Part shown: positions 42,662-51,956 of the stretch, piece by piece
Layout: each line of letters begins with the position of its first letter
Position numbering within the stretch: the stretch's first letter is position 1
Assembly (NCBI GenBank): GCA_002298915.1
Contig: DBML01000011.1
Span: forward strand, 14,510-78,509
Origin: Clostridium sp. UBA699
GTDB taxonomy: Bacteria; Bacillota; Clostridia; Clostridiales; Clostridiaceae
Direction: 5' to 3'
Length of the DNA stretch: 64,000 nucleotides
Program-made: the position numbers and the translations under genes
Notes under the pieces: model-generated
Database searches by the model: none
The model's input: the letters and a program-made list of their open reading frames with translations, nothing else
Told to the model about the DNA's origin: nothing

Positions 42662-44698
42662 TTATAGTCCCAACTTTGCATTAGTTTGTTGCAAATTTAT
42701 TTTTGCGTCCTGAACTATATTAGCTGGTACGTATGGGGTGTTAATGAGCAGTTGATAGTAACTTTTTGCCTGCTGATAATTGCCATTCTGATATTCTGTA
42801 CATGCAAGTTGATCTACTTTTAATGATGTAGTATCCATTCTGGTTTTAATCGAACTGTCAGTATTACCTGCCCATAAAGCCCACCCTGAATAAAATACTG
42901 CGTTATAATAATTACCAGTGCTTTCATACCACTTTGATAAACCTGCTGCCTCTTTAGATATACTTGATTTAGCATTTGAAGCAACATTAGCTGGCACTCC
43001 AGCAGTTGTAGCAAGTTGTATATAATATTTAACAGCTTGATCCTTTTTGTTGTTAGTAGCAAGATTTTGTGCCTGGGCATATAAGTTATTGGAAGCTCTA
43101 CTCATTAATTCAATTATTTCATTGCTGCTGTCACCAGAAGCAATGAATTTAGAAGCTTCACTTACAGCTGTTGTATAATTCCCATTGTTCAAATAACTCT
43201 TTACACCATCATATTTTGTATCAACTATAGGGGGAGCAGGTGTCGTATTTGAAGGTGGTTTTACAGTTGTGGAAACATCTCCTCCTGATTTTTTGGTGCT
43301 GCTTAAATTGTCATTCGATGTGTTGGCAGTAGTTGAGTTACCACTTGTGGTACTATTGACATCAACAGTATTATTACTTCCATTAGTTGATGATTTTGAT
43401 GTATCAGCAACAATACTATTCGCCGAGTTTTTATTTTCTTGTGTCTTATTGGTTATTTTGTTAGCAGCAAAAGTCATGAATGCCTTCACATCAGTTTTGC
43501 CAAATATTAAAAAAGAGCAAATTATTGCTGCTACCAGTAGTGGAATTACAACACCCATTGTCTTTCTAATATTACTTTTTTTAGGAGTTCCATTTTCATT
43601 AGTAGCTCCCTTTTCATTAGCAGCCCCATTTTGTGAATCCACGTTACTAAGTACCTGTGTTAAGATGCCGGTCTTCTCTGATTTAGGATATTCACATATA
43701 GTTTCTTCTATTTTCCCTGGATCCTTATCATTTTCTAACATGCTCTTCCTTAGCTCTTCAATTGATTGATACCTGTCTTTTTCACTTACTGCCAAACCTT
43801 TCATCAGAATTTTTTCAAAACCCTCAGGCACATTATTATTTATTTTTGAAGGCAATACAATAGTATCTTCTTCTTTCCTCTCAAGAGCTTCTGGAGGTAC
43901 TATTCCGGTAATTGAATAGTATATTGTTGCAGATAATGCGTAGATATCAGTCCAAGCTCCCTGATTCCCCTTACTTCTATACTGCTCGTGAGGTGCAAAG
44001 CCTCGCTTCAATATTACTGATAGGGTTTTATCATGTTCCCCAATTGCATATCTTGCTGCACCAAAATCAAGTATCTTTACATTTCCATTTCTGGTTACAA
44101 AAATATTGTCCGGACTAATATCTCTATGCAACAAACTATTATCATGCAAAATTGCCAACCCATCCATAACTTGACAAAGAATATTCTTTGCTTTTTGGAA
44201 ATCAAGCATTTTTCTAGGTTCCTGCATTATATGTTCTTTTAGAGTAATCCCTTCCAAATAATTCATTACAAAATATGCAGTATTATTTTCATAAAAATAA
44301 TCTTTAACAGATACTATGTTTGGATGATCACCAAACTTAGCAACTGTTCTGGCTTCTTCAAGAAAACTTTCCATTCCATACTTAAATTGTTCTTTCTTAC
44401 TATCAGTATAAACCGATACAGTTGTATTATCGCTTTTTCGTTCAGCATAATCACTTGGAAGGTATTCTTTAATTGCTAATTTTACGTTAAGATTTAAATC
44501 CCAAGCTAAATATGTTATTCCGAATCCTCCATATCCCAACACCTTTCCTATTAAATATTTTCCATTTAAAGTTGTACGTGTTGGCAAATACCTTGATGAA
44601 TAATCTTTTTGATTTCCTTCAGCCCATCCGCAATTAGGACATATTCCATCGTTGTTATTTTCACTCATACATCCCATACATAATTTATTAATGTCCAA
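42662..44698 (-). CDS. Transmembrane Ser/Thr protein kinase with extracellular repeat domain
   Basis: 678 residues. An N-terminal zinc ribbon (CMGC ... CPNCGW, residues 7-24) precedes a Hanks-type kinase (about 48-320): glycine loop GYGGFG at 55-60, Lys77 in AIKEY, HRD at 191-193, DFG at 211-213, and an APHEQY P+1 loop in place of APE. One membrane helix at 381-400 is followed by a Ser/Thr/Asn-rich linker and a C-terminal helical TPR-like region (about 500-678, repeats of YxxGNYxxAxxY type) outside the cell. Last gene of the kinase/FHA/ABC/PP2C cluster. Strongly AT-rich codon use compared with the trp or Lon regions. Confidence 0.93.
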   Translation of the reverse strand: MDINKLCMGCMSENNNDGICPNCGWAEGNQKDYSSRYLPTRTTLNGKYLIGKVLGYGGFGITYLAWDLNLNVKLAIKEYLPSDYAERKSDNTTVSVYTDSKKEQFKYGMESFLEEARTVAKFGDHPNIVSVKDYFYENNTAYFVMNYLEGITLKEHIMQEPRKMLDFQKAKNILCQVMDGLAILHDNSLLHRDISPDNIFVTRNGNVKILDFGAARYAIGEHDKTLSVILKRGFAPHEQYRSKGNQGAWTDIYALSATIYYSITGIVPPEALERKEEDTIVLPSKINNNVPEGFEKILMKGLAVSEKDRYQSIEELRKSMLENDKDPGKIEETICEYPKSEKTGILTQVLSNVDSQNGAANEKGATNENGTPKKSNIRKTMGVVIPLLVAAIICSFLIFGKTDVKAFMTFAANKITNKTQENKNSANSIVADTSKSSTNGSNNTVDVNSTTSGNSTTANTSNDNLSSTKKSGGDVSTTVKPPSNTTPAPPIVDTKYDGVKSYLNNGNYTTAVSEASKFIASGDSSNEIIELMSRASNNLYAQAQNLATNNKKDQAVKYYIQLATTAGVPANVASNAKSSISKEAAGLSKWYESTGNYYNAVFYSGWALWAGNTDSSIKTRMDTTSLKVDQLACTEYQNGNYQQAKSYYQLLINTPYVPANIVQDAKINLQQTNAKLGL

Positions 44699-44766
44699 AT
44701 TTTACTTCCCCCTCGATTAAATTTACAGTGCAATTAAAAACTAAGCTTTAGACATTTTTCTTAAAG

Positions 44767-45342
44767 TTATTGAATATTAAATTTTGCTTCAGTCTTTGCA
44801 AATTTTATGATATCTCCATCAAATATTTCAAAAGTGCCTTCGACTTTTTTATTGTTAATATAAGTACCATTCTTGCTGTTCAAATCAAAAATGTAATACC
44901 TTGAATCTTTGCAATATACTACAGCATGGTTTCTGCCAATACAATTGTCAAATGCTATTATCAAGTCGCAAGCTTCAGGGTCTCTTCCTATATTGACCAA
45001 AACATTCTTGATGCGAAACTTTTTTAAGACATTATCTTCGTAGTAAGTTAACGTTGCATGGCTTGTTTCTTCTTTTAGAATTTTAATATTCTTATCTTCT
45101 TTTTTTCTTATTAATATTGTACCCTCACAACAATAATCTCCCTGTATACCAACTTGATTGCGTGGCATTTCCACTTCTACTTCAGGCTGGCTGGGATTTT
45201 GATTGCTTTTTTTGCCTACGCATATCGTTCGAACGTCATCCTCAACATTGCTCAGTTTCTTTCCACTGCAAACATCAATATCACTTTTTTTGCCTTCATT
45301 CACTTTTTTACCATTTTTAAAGAATGGAACTAAACCCATCAT
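44767..45342 (-). CDS. FHA-domain protein
   Basis: 191 residues. An unstructured polar N-terminus is followed by a C-terminal forkhead-associated domain (about 110-190) with the phosphothreonine-binding residues in IGRDPEACD, CIGRNHAVV and LNSKNGTYINN. It should bind Thr-phosphorylated partners of the neighbouring kinase. Located between the kinase and the FHA-ABC transporter gene (18 bp downstream of the latter). Confidence 0.9.
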   Translation of the reverse strand: MMGLVPFFKNGKKVNEGKKSDIDVCSGKKLSNVEDDVRTICVGKKSNQNPSQPEVEVEMPRNQVGIQGDYCCEGTILIRKKEDKNIKILKEETSHATLTYYEDNVLKKFRIKNVLVNIGRDPEACDLIIAFDNCIGRNHAVVYCKDSRYYIFDLNSKNGTYINNKKVEGTFEIFDGDIIKFAKTEAKFNIQ

Positions 45343-45359
45343 CTTTTACTCCTTATTCA

Positions 45360-47699
45360 TTATTGTTTATTTTCATTAACTTTAAGAAACAGAAATGAAA
45401 TAATTATACATACAATTGAAATTAAAATAAGTATTCTCCAGTCTTTATATAACAAAATAACATCATGGTTGTATGCAGATTCCAAGTTCCTGTTGATTTG
45501 CTTTAAAACATTGTACATTTGCGCGTTGTCTTTGTTATCTTCAACTATTTTAAGCGGAAGTTCATTGATTTTCAATGATACCGCCATAGCTCTCAAAGAC
45601 CATTTTGCAATAATAAAATGCGATAGCTTTTCCGAAAAACCTGAAAGTTTAAAAATAAATCCTGAAAAGATAATTTGCGGTATCAGAAAAAACGGCGCTA
45701 TGCTCATTGCTCTATCTGTATTTGTTACAAGTGTGGAGATAGTTATCCCCATCGAGGTTGCTGCTAACAAGGTTAAAAACGTAGTGATTATGAGTTCAAA
45801 TTTTAAATTCCATATCAGATGATAATCCGTTGGAAATGGAATGAACATATTGAAAACAAAAATCATCAAAATACTTTGGACCATACAAATAACTGATAAA
45901 ATTACTAGTTTTGAACAAATGTATGGCAATAGTTTCAAATTAACGGTTCTCTCTCTTTTGAAAATATTTCTTTCCTTGCAAATTTCCTGAATAGAGTTTA
46001 ACAAACCAATCCAGACAGCAGAACATGACAATGTAAATAATACCTGAGAAGTATTCTCATATATTGAAAAAGCATTTTTATTTGTAACTATCCCCAAAAG
46101 TATTGCTACTACAGGTGCTTGTCCTAGCAATATAATAAATCTCTGCATGTCAGATAGCGTTAACTTTAGGTATCTTCTTGATAAAACACAAAATTGTGTC
46201 CATCCACTTTGTCCCTTCACCTTTGGAGGATTCTTTTTGTCTGGCATCTTTTTTTCTAGCGGCTTACTATATATGTAATAATTTGAGCTTTTAAATTTTT
46301 CGCAGCATTTTTCAGGTTTGTCTGTTATCAAATCATATATTTCAACAAAGTCACTTACACCGAAGAAATCTAGTGAATCAAGAGGATTGCCGAAGAAACA
46401 TAGCTTTCCTCCCCTGCCTAGGAAGATGACTTTATCACATATATTTAGATTATCCATGGCATGAGTTATCAGTATTATTGTTTTCCCTTTGTCCGCAAGT
46501 TTTCTTAATAGATTCATCAGGTTTCTTTCCATACCTGGATCAAGCCCTGAACTAGGCTCATCTAAGAAAAACAATTGAGGATCTGCTAGAAGCTCAACTG
46601 CTATGCTTGTCCTCTTTTTCTGTCCTCCACTCAAATTTTTTATTACAACATTTTCTTTTTCATAAAGTTCAACATCTTTTATAACTTGTTTTACTCTTTC
46701 ATCAATTTCTTGCTTCGATACATCCTTTGGCATTCTTAGTTTTGCAGCGTAAGTAAGCATCTCCTGCACTGTCAAATTATCATAAACTATATCTTGTTGA
46801 GGAACATATCCTATAATGCTTTTATATGCGCCATAATTAGAATAGAAATCTGTATTATTGACCAAAACACATCCATCCGTTGCTGGTCTCAATCCACTCA
46901 GCGCGTCTAAAAATGTGGATTTACCGGCGCCACTGCTCCCTATTAAAGAAACAAGCTCTCCTGGTTTAACGCTAATAGTGATATCATCTAAAAGCCTTTT
47001 CTGCATTTTAGGCTTAAATAAAGATTTTTTTTCATTAATAGTCTTGCTTATTTTAATAGCATCAAGACTGAGGCCATTAGTTATAACATTGTAAATCAAC
47101 TTATCTCTGTAAAATAATAGTTTTGTGTTACCTATAAAAATCCTATCGCCTTCAGTGAGTTTTAAAGGTTTTTCAACTGGAGTTCCATTCAAATAAGTTC
47201 CATTTGTGCTTTTTAAATCCTTGATATAAAAATCACCGTTCTCCAAATAAATTTCAGCATGGTTTCTTGAAATTGAAATATGATTTAAAACAATATCATT
47301 ATCTTCATTTCTTCCTAATTTCACGGATGAATTGTTCTTAATATAATAATTTTTGAATTTTTGCTCGTTTTCTTTCTTAACTAATGAATAAACAATTATA
47401 ATAGCTTCTTCATGGTGCTCTACATCACTATCTATCTTAATAGAATCACCGCTCTTTAATTCACATGCATCTACTAGTTTATTATTTACCATTATTCCAT
47501 TTGTGCTATTGTTGTCACTAAAAAAACAGCTTCCATTTTTTAATTCAATAAATGCATGTACTCTTGAGACAATATTAGAATTTATAACTATATCATTTTC
47601 TTTTGCTCTTCCTAACGATATCTTATTTTTGTTGTACTCGTTTAAATTTATGGTACTAACTATTTTTTCACCATAATAAATATCAAAAATATTTTTCAT
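45360..47699 (-). CDS. ABC exporter with two N-terminal FHA domains (ABCG-like half transporter)
   Basis: 779 residues. Two FHA domains occupy about 1-100 (LGRAKENDIVINS, SRVHAFIEL, NNSTNGIMVNN) and 110-200 (LGRNEDNDIVLNH, SRNHAEIYL, LKSTNGTYLNG). An ABCG-type ATPase follows (about 215-450: Walker A GSSGAGKST, signature LSGGQKKR, Walker B LFFLDEPSSGLD). An ABC2 membrane domain with about six helices ends the protein. Presence of phosphothreonine readers on a transporter implies control of export by the adjacent kinase and phosphatase. Substrate unknown. Confidence 0.93.
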   Translation of the reverse strand: MKNIFDIYYGEKIVSTINLNEYNKNKISLGRAKENDIVINSNIVSRVHAFIELKNGSCFFSDNNSTNGIMVNNKLVDACELKSGDSIKIDSDVEHHEEAIIIVYSLVKKENEQKFKNYYIKNNSSVKLGRNEDNDIVLNHISISRNHAEIYLENGDFYIKDLKSTNGTYLNGTPVEKPLKLTEGDRIFIGNTKLLFYRDKLIYNVITNGLSLDAIKISKTINEKKSLFKPKMQKRLLDDITISVKPGELVSLIGSSGAGKSTFLDALSGLRPATDGCVLVNNTDFYSNYGAYKSIIGYVPQQDIVYDNLTVQEMLTYAAKLRMPKDVSKQEIDERVKQVIKDVELYEKENVVIKNLSGGQKKRTSIAVELLADPQLFFLDEPSSGLDPGMERNLMNLLRKLADKGKTIILITHAMDNLNICDKVIFLGRGGKLCFFGNPLDSLDFFGVSDFVEIYDLITDKPEKCCEKFKSSNYYIYSKPLEKKMPDKKNPPKVKGQSGWTQFCVLSRRYLKLTLSDMQRFIILLGQAPVVAILLGIVTNKNAFSIYENTSQVLFTLSCSAVWIGLLNSIQEICKERNIFKRERTVNLKLLPYICSKLVILSVICMVQSILMIFVFNMFIPFPTDYHLIWNLKFELIITTFLTLLAATSMGITISTLVTNTDRAMSIAPFFLIPQIIFSGFIFKLSGFSEKLSHFIIAKWSLRAMAVSLKINELPLKIVEDNKDNAQMYNVLKQINRNLESAYNHDVILLYKDWRILILISIVCIIISFLFLKVNENKQ

Positions 47700-47777
47700 A
47701 TAATTTTTGTCCTTTCAAGCTTCAATAAATTTACCATTTAAAGTTTTCCAGAATGGCAATCTTCGTAATTCCCAAAT

Positions 47778-48524
47778 CTATTTTATAAATACTGCTATTG
47801 CTGAATAATTATCATTGTTCGCTTTAGCAAGTTTTAAAAGCCTCATTTTCATTTTATCTATCCAAATTGAAGGATTGGCACTGATATTCAAATCCTCTTC
47901 CATATCATTTTCAACAACATATTCCCAGAAACCATCCGTGCATAATAGTAATGCATCATTGGATTCAATATTTTCTAAAATATCTATCTTAGGTTTAAAA
48001 TGGCTTCTATCGCCAAGAACACGGGTTATTTTGTTGCGATCCTCATGAAATCTTATTTGATCCTCGGACAGTTCTCCGGCATTTACCAAAGTTTGAGGCA
48101 CGCTGTGGTCCTTAGTTTGAAATATTATCCTTCCCTTCTTAAAATGATATACTCTTGTATCTCCAATATGTGCACATATGGCCGAGTCATTGTTCATGAC
48201 TACCGTCGCAATAGTTGTTCTCATCTTAAGTAATTCTAATTTTTCATCCTGTTTTTTTATTAATGCATTTTGTGCGTCTAAAAGGCATTCGATTAATTTA
48301 TTTTCCGAAATTTCCGGAAATATATTAAAACATCTTTCAAGCGTTTCTACAGCTATTTTTGATGCAACTTGTCCTCCTCTATGTCCACCAAGTCCATCTG
48401 CTACTGATAAACAATAATATTTACCCGCTTGAGAGTAACTGCAAAAATCCTCATTACAATTTCTTCCCCCAACGTTAGATGATTTTGATATTTCTAATTC
48501 CATTTTACTCTCCAGTCTATTCAA
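47778..48524 (-). CDS. PP2C-family Ser/Thr phosphatase
   Basis: 248 residues, the short prokaryotic PrpC/Stp type. Metal-binding motifs: NCNEDFCSY, VADGLGGHRGGQVAS, AHIGDTRVYHF, TRVLGD and LLLCTDGFWEYV. It should reverse phosphorylation by the kinase encoded 3 kb downstream. Second gene of the cluster. Confidence 0.93.
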   Translation of the reverse strand: MNRLESKMELEISKSSNVGGRNCNEDFCSYSQAGKYYCLSVADGLGGHRGGQVASKIAVETLERCFNIFPEISENKLIECLLDAQNALIKKQDEKLELLKMRTTIATVVMNNDSAICAHIGDTRVYHFKKGRIIFQTKDHSVPQTLVNAGELSEDQIRFHEDRNKITRVLGDRSHFKPKIDILENIESNDALLLCTDGFWEYVVENDMEEDLNISANPSIWIDKMKMRLLKLAKANNDNYSAIAVFIK

Positions 48525-48555
48525 GCCAAAGTATGTGCTATATTACGCAACTTCC

Positions 48556-48615
48556 GATAAAAAAACACCCCTGCACTAAGTATTTATACATACCGCATAC
48601 AAAAGGTGTTTTATC
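48556..48615 (-). terminator. Hairpin between the small membrane protein and the phosphatase genes
   Basis: Arms GATAAAACACC and GGTGTTTTTTTATC with a loop of about 30 nt, ending in a T-run on the minus strand. It may end the small-gene transcript or act as a partial terminator. The surrounding 48525-48792 holds no gene I can support. Confidence 0.6.
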
Positions 48616-48792
48616 ATATAGTATAGCCTAACTGTGCATTTCGAAAAGAATCTTTAGAAAATGCATCATTACATTTCTCAAATTTCTTACTTGTTTTGTT
48701 AAACTTTATACAAGTGTAAATCCTGAAAACTACAGAATTATTCCAATTATCACTTGATAAGTCACTTTGGATCTACTATGTATCAATATTTT

Positions 48793-49059
48793 TTATTCCA
48801 CGTTAAGAAGTTTTTTGTTATATTTGCTAACAGCAATAGCACCCCAAATCATACAAATCAGGTCTACTAAAACATAGCCCAACCCAGCTGTGAGAAGCGA
48901 TATTGTTACTCCTAACACCAACATGATTATTGCGCCCATTACCGAAGAATAAAAAAGGCCAAGCGGACCGAAAAAAAATGTCAGTAAAAGTGAAATACCA
49001 ACGCTTTTCTGAGACTTGACGATAACTACTTGCTTGTTAGTTATGTTATTTGATTCCAT
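48793..49059 (-). CDS. Small TM2-like membrane protein
   Basis: 88 residues. Two or three membrane helices after a polar N-terminus. The pattern KSVGISLLLTFFFGPLGLFY ... GYVLVDLICMIWGAI resembles the TM2 domain. It lies first in the AT-rich block, upstream of the PP2C gene but behind a hairpin. Partner or accessory of the exporter is only a guess. Confidence 0.6.
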   Translation of the reverse strand: MESNNITNKQVVIVKSQKSVGISLLLTFFFGPLGLFYSSVMGAIIMLVLGVTISLLTAGLGYVLVDLICMIWGAIAVSKYNKKLLNVE

Positions 49060-49282
49060 AATTAAAATATTCCCCCTAAGTTGTTATTAATTGCTTTTAA
49101 ATACTAACACAGGTCAGAATATCATGTCAATAAAAAAACGTTAAAATATTATCATTTTTTAAATAAATATACCATATCATAAATATTTATACTAAAAATA
49201 ACATCTGTGATTAAAGAAATCGCAAAACGATAATTTATTATTCCCATGGGATGTTAATTCAAAAAAATGATTGGATTGGAAA

Positions 49283-49328
49283 ATAAAATCCCCGGCATTA
49301 CTGCCGAGGATTTCAATGGTGGAGATAA
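49283..49328 (+). repeat. Proximal direct repeat at the tRNA-Ala 3' end
   Basis: Partner of 42511-42555. Covers the tRNA terminator and the encoded CCA plus last stem nucleotides of tRNA-Ala. The kinase/ABC block lies entirely between the two copies. Confidence 0.75.
49285..49313 (-). terminator. Terminator of tRNA-Ala
   Basis: A 13-bp stem with a TAA loop (AAATCCTCGGCAG / TGCCGGGGATTTT, G-U pairs included), followed by TATTTT on the minus strand, immediately after the encoded CCA. Confidence 0.85.
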
Positions 49329-49392
49329 GGGGATTCGAACCCCTGGCCTCTTGAATGCCATTCAAGCGCGATCCCAACTTCGCCATACCCCC
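49317..49392 (-). tRNA. tRNA-Ala (anticodon GGC)
   Basis: A 76-nt cloverleaf including an encoded CCA. Acceptor GGGGGTA / TATCTCC, D arm GCGA/TCGC, anticodon arm CTTGA-ATGGCAT-TCAAG with anticodon GGC, T arm AGGGG-TTCGAAT-CCCCT, and discriminator A. Confidence 0.95.
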
Positions 49393-49411
49393 ATGGATTC
49401 ATCACTATTAC

Positions 49412-49441
49412 ATTATAATGAATAAATGGGGGTTTTGTCTA
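49412..49441 (-). promoter_or_regulatory. Promoter of tRNA-Ala
   Basis: -35 TAGACA (49436-49441), 18-bp spacer, -10 TATAAT (49412-49417) on the minus strand. The -35 box overlaps the stop codon of the upstream lipoprotein gene. Confidence 0.7.
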
Positions 49442-50335
49442 CTGTAAATCGAAAGCTTTTAGCGGATTTTTTTCCATTATCTGCTCTACCTCCTGGTATC
49501 CGGTGAGCGAATCGAAGTTGTACCTCGCCGGCAGGGCGAAGACATACTTGGAATTTCTCCCCAGCTCGGTCGGGCCTATAGGTGCGGCTCCGAGGCTTAT
49601 CTTCTCTTCCGAAACCAGCTGCCACTGGTCAATGGCGAACACCATGACAGGTATGTCCTCCCTCGGGTTTTCCTTTGTCCACTGCGGATGCCTAATAAGG
49701 AGCTTCGGCCCTGTTTCCGTCACCTGGCCGCTTGTGCTGCCCTCCAGAGACCGCCCCTGCCAACTTTCAGTTACAATTGTGTAACCGCTCCAGCTCTTAG
49801 GCAGAGTGAAGTCGAAGCCGTACTTAGTGTTCCTGTATATTATGGAATCCTCCGTTGAGTATTCGCCCAAGCTTGCCGAGGATATCAGCCATTTGCCACT
49901 GGCATTATTGACCTCGAGCGTTATCGGCCTCTTTGCTGCGGCATTGCCGGTTTCCTGCTCGGCGCTAGTAACCTCTATTATCGAGGCTTCCACCTTGTAT
50001 GCCCCCTCAGCGGTCTTCTCCGCAGTCGTGACCTCTATCCTGTCGGGCCAAGGGCTTGAAGTGAGGCGTCCAGGTGAGTTCAGCGGATCGCTGAGGAACT
50101 TCTCCAGGAGCTCCGGCGTTATGTAGCTGCCGTAGTTCTCGTTCATGCTCTTCTTCAGGTCTTCGGAGGCTGAGAGCAGGGATACATTTTTCAGCTTCTG
50201 CCCGAACCCTTCGACAACTGCTATGACAGCCTTCTTGTTGTCCTCGTCCGTGGTAACAGGCACACCCTTGCTGCCGCACCCGAAAAGGGATGCGGAAAAT
50301 ATCATGCACAGCAGTAGCATCAATGTCTTCTTCAT
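49439..50335 (-). CDS. Lipoprotein of unknown function
   Basis: 298 residues. Signal peptide with lipobox SLFGC (Cys at about residue 20). The first half (about 35-150) resembles NTF2-like or DUF4878-type small-domain lipoproteins. The second half (YRNTKYGFDFTLPKSWSGYTIV) is the beta-rich domain of the PsbP/DUF1795 sort seen in Firmicutes lipoproteins. Encoded directly upstream of tRNA-Ala and 1 bp downstream of the ATPase fragment gene. Confidence 0.8.
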   Translation of the reverse strand: MKKTLMLLLCMIFSASLFGCGSKGVPVTTDEDNKKAVIAVVEGFGQKLKNVSLLSASEDLKKSMNENYGSYITPELLEKFLSDPLNSPGRLTSSPWPDRIEVTTAEKTAEGAYKVEASIIEVTSAEQETGNAAAKRPITLEVNNASGKWLISSASLGEYSTEDSIIYRNTKYGFDFTLPKSWSGYTIVTESWQGRSLEGSTSGQVTETGPKLLIRHPQWTKENPREDIPVMVFAIDQWQLVSEEKISLGAAPIGPTELGRNSKYVFALPARYNFDSLTGYQEVEQIMEKNPLKAFDLQ

Positions 50336-50336
50336 T

Positions 50337-51956
50337 TTATGACCTCCTCAAGTTTATGTTGATTATCTTCCCCGCTTCGACGATGACCAGCAGAGAGACA
50401 GCAATGCCGAACACTATGCCGTAATCGGCCAGGCTGAGAGGCACAAGCCCCATAACATGGCGCAGCGGCGCAATCAGGAAAGCTGCAAGTGCAGTAAGGA
50501 TACCCGCGATTGCCGATACAAGCAGCGGTTTGTTCCTCATGGGGCTGCTGCCCTTGGCTATCGTCCTCCTCATGCTCCTGTATGCGAAGATGTACACCAT
50601 GGAGTTGACCGCGAACAGCGCGAAAACGAAGCTCCTGCCGAGTTCTGCGCTTCCCAAGTTCCAGAGTGCGTTGCCGAAGAGCAGCAGCCCTGCACCAGCG
50701 CTGACCGTGCTGATTATAGCTATCAGCGACAGGGCAAGGGGCGTCAGGATCTGCTCGTTCTGAGACTTCGGCTTCTGCTCCATGATACCTTCCTCACCGG
50801 GCTCGAAACCGAGCATTATGTCCGTAGGCCCGTCGCATATCAGGTGTATCCAGAGTATCTGGGCAACCAGCAGCGGTGCGGGCCAGCCGAGAAGCATCGC
50901 CGCGAAGATGACTATGATCTCAGCGAAGGAGTTCGAAAGCACGTAGGAAACTACCTTCTGTATGTTGTCGAAGATGACTCTGCCCTCCTCTATCGCAGCA
51001 ACGATGGTCCTGAAGTTGTTGTCGAGCAGTATGATGTCCGCGATCTCCTTTGCTACATCCGTGGCGCTGCCTACAACGACGCCTATGTTGGCCTTCTTCA
51101 GGGCCGGAGCGTCGTTCACGCCGTCCCCTATCATTGCAGTGACCTCTCCCCTATCCTCGAGCGTCCTTATTATTCTCAGCTTGTCATAAGGCCTTATCCT
51201 CGCGAACACAGCTATGTCGTCTATCCTCCTCTTAAGCTCCTCGTCATCTATCCCTTCAAGCTCCAGTCCCTCCATGATCCTGGCGCCCTCCGGGAATATT
51301 CCCAGCTCCCTGGCTATGTGCTCAGCGGTCAGCCTGTAGTCCCCTGTTATCATTTTGATTTTTATGCCGGCCTTCTGTGCCACCCTGACGGCGTCATGAA
51401 CCCCTTCCCTTATAGGGTCCTCCATTCCCACAAGACCGTTCCAGGTGAAGCCGTGCTTGTCCTCGACCGAACCGTTGGAGCTGTATGCAAACCCTATCAG
51501 CCTCAGGCCTTCGCCTGCCCATTCGTCTATCTGCGACAGTATTCTCTGGCGTTCCGCTGGAGCGATGTCGCACATGCCCAGCACAATCTCCGGCGCACCC
51601 TTCAGATTAAGGAACACCTTCCCATCGAAGAGGTTCTCCGTTGCCATGAATTTAGATTCGCTTGTAAAGAGAACCTCGGCCAGCCTCACAGACCTGTTCA
51701 CCATATCCTGCGGATCCTTCTCGAGCCCGTTCATTGCGTATTCCCAGAGGGCGGCGTCCACGGGCCCCTCAAGGTTGTTGCAAAGGACCATTGTCTCAAG
51801 CGCGCGCTGCTGGTCAGAAAAATCGCTCCGCACGACTCGCATCCGTCCCTCGGTGAGTGTCCCAGTCTTGTCGGTGCAGATGACCGTTACAGACCCCAGT
51901 GTCTCCACAGCAAGGAGCTTCTGCACCAGCCCGTTCCTTTTTAGTATCTTTCTCAT
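50337..51956 (-). CDS. P-type calcium-type ATPase, C-terminal part (catalytic P and N domains plus TM5-10)
   Basis: 539 residues starting MRKILKRNGLVQKLLAVETLGSV. Contains the phosphorylation site DKTGT (Asp29 of this fragment), KGAPE, MITGDYRLTA and MIGDGVNDAPALKKA, then the C-terminal membrane helices of a PMR1/SERCA-like pump. Its ATG lies inside the stop of the preceding frame (ATGA overlap) exactly where an uninterrupted pump would continue after the TM4 motif. Either a one-base deletion has split the gene, or the two parts are translated by coupling. Confidence 0.85.
   Translation of the reverse strand: MRKILKRNGLVQKLLAVETLGSVTVICTDKTGTLTEGRMRVVRSDFSDQQRALETMVLCNNLEGPVDAALWEYAMNGLEKDPQDMVNRSVRLAEVLFTSESKFMATENLFDGKVFLNLKGAPEIVLGMCDIAPAERQRILSQIDEWAGEGLRLIGFAYSSNGSVEDKHGFTWNGLVGMEDPIREGVHDAVRVAQKAGIKIKMITGDYRLTAEHIARELGIFPEGARIMEGLELEGIDDEELKRRIDDIAVFARIRPYDKLRIIRTLEDRGEVTAMIGDGVNDAPALKKANIGVVVGSATDVAKEIADIILLDNNFRTIVAAIEEGRVIFDNIQKVVSYVLSNSFAEIIVIFAAMLLGWPAPLLVAQILWIHLICDGPTDIMLGFEPGEEGIMEQKPKSQNEQILTPLALSLIAIISTVSAGAGLLLFGNALWNLGSAELGRSFVFALFAVNSMVYIFAYRSMRRTIAKGSSPMRNKPLLVSAIAGILTALAAFLIAPLRHVMGLVPLSLADYGIVFGIAVSLLVIVEAGKIININLRRS

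Noticed and set aside
49192..49386. Open frame across the tRNA-Ala region
   Set aside because: It is a read-through of the tRNA gene and its terminator; the cloverleaf explains the sequence.
50457..51944. 495-codon plus-strand open frame
   Set aside because: Antisense shadow of the P-type ATPase gene; the ATPase motifs on the minus strand are decisive.
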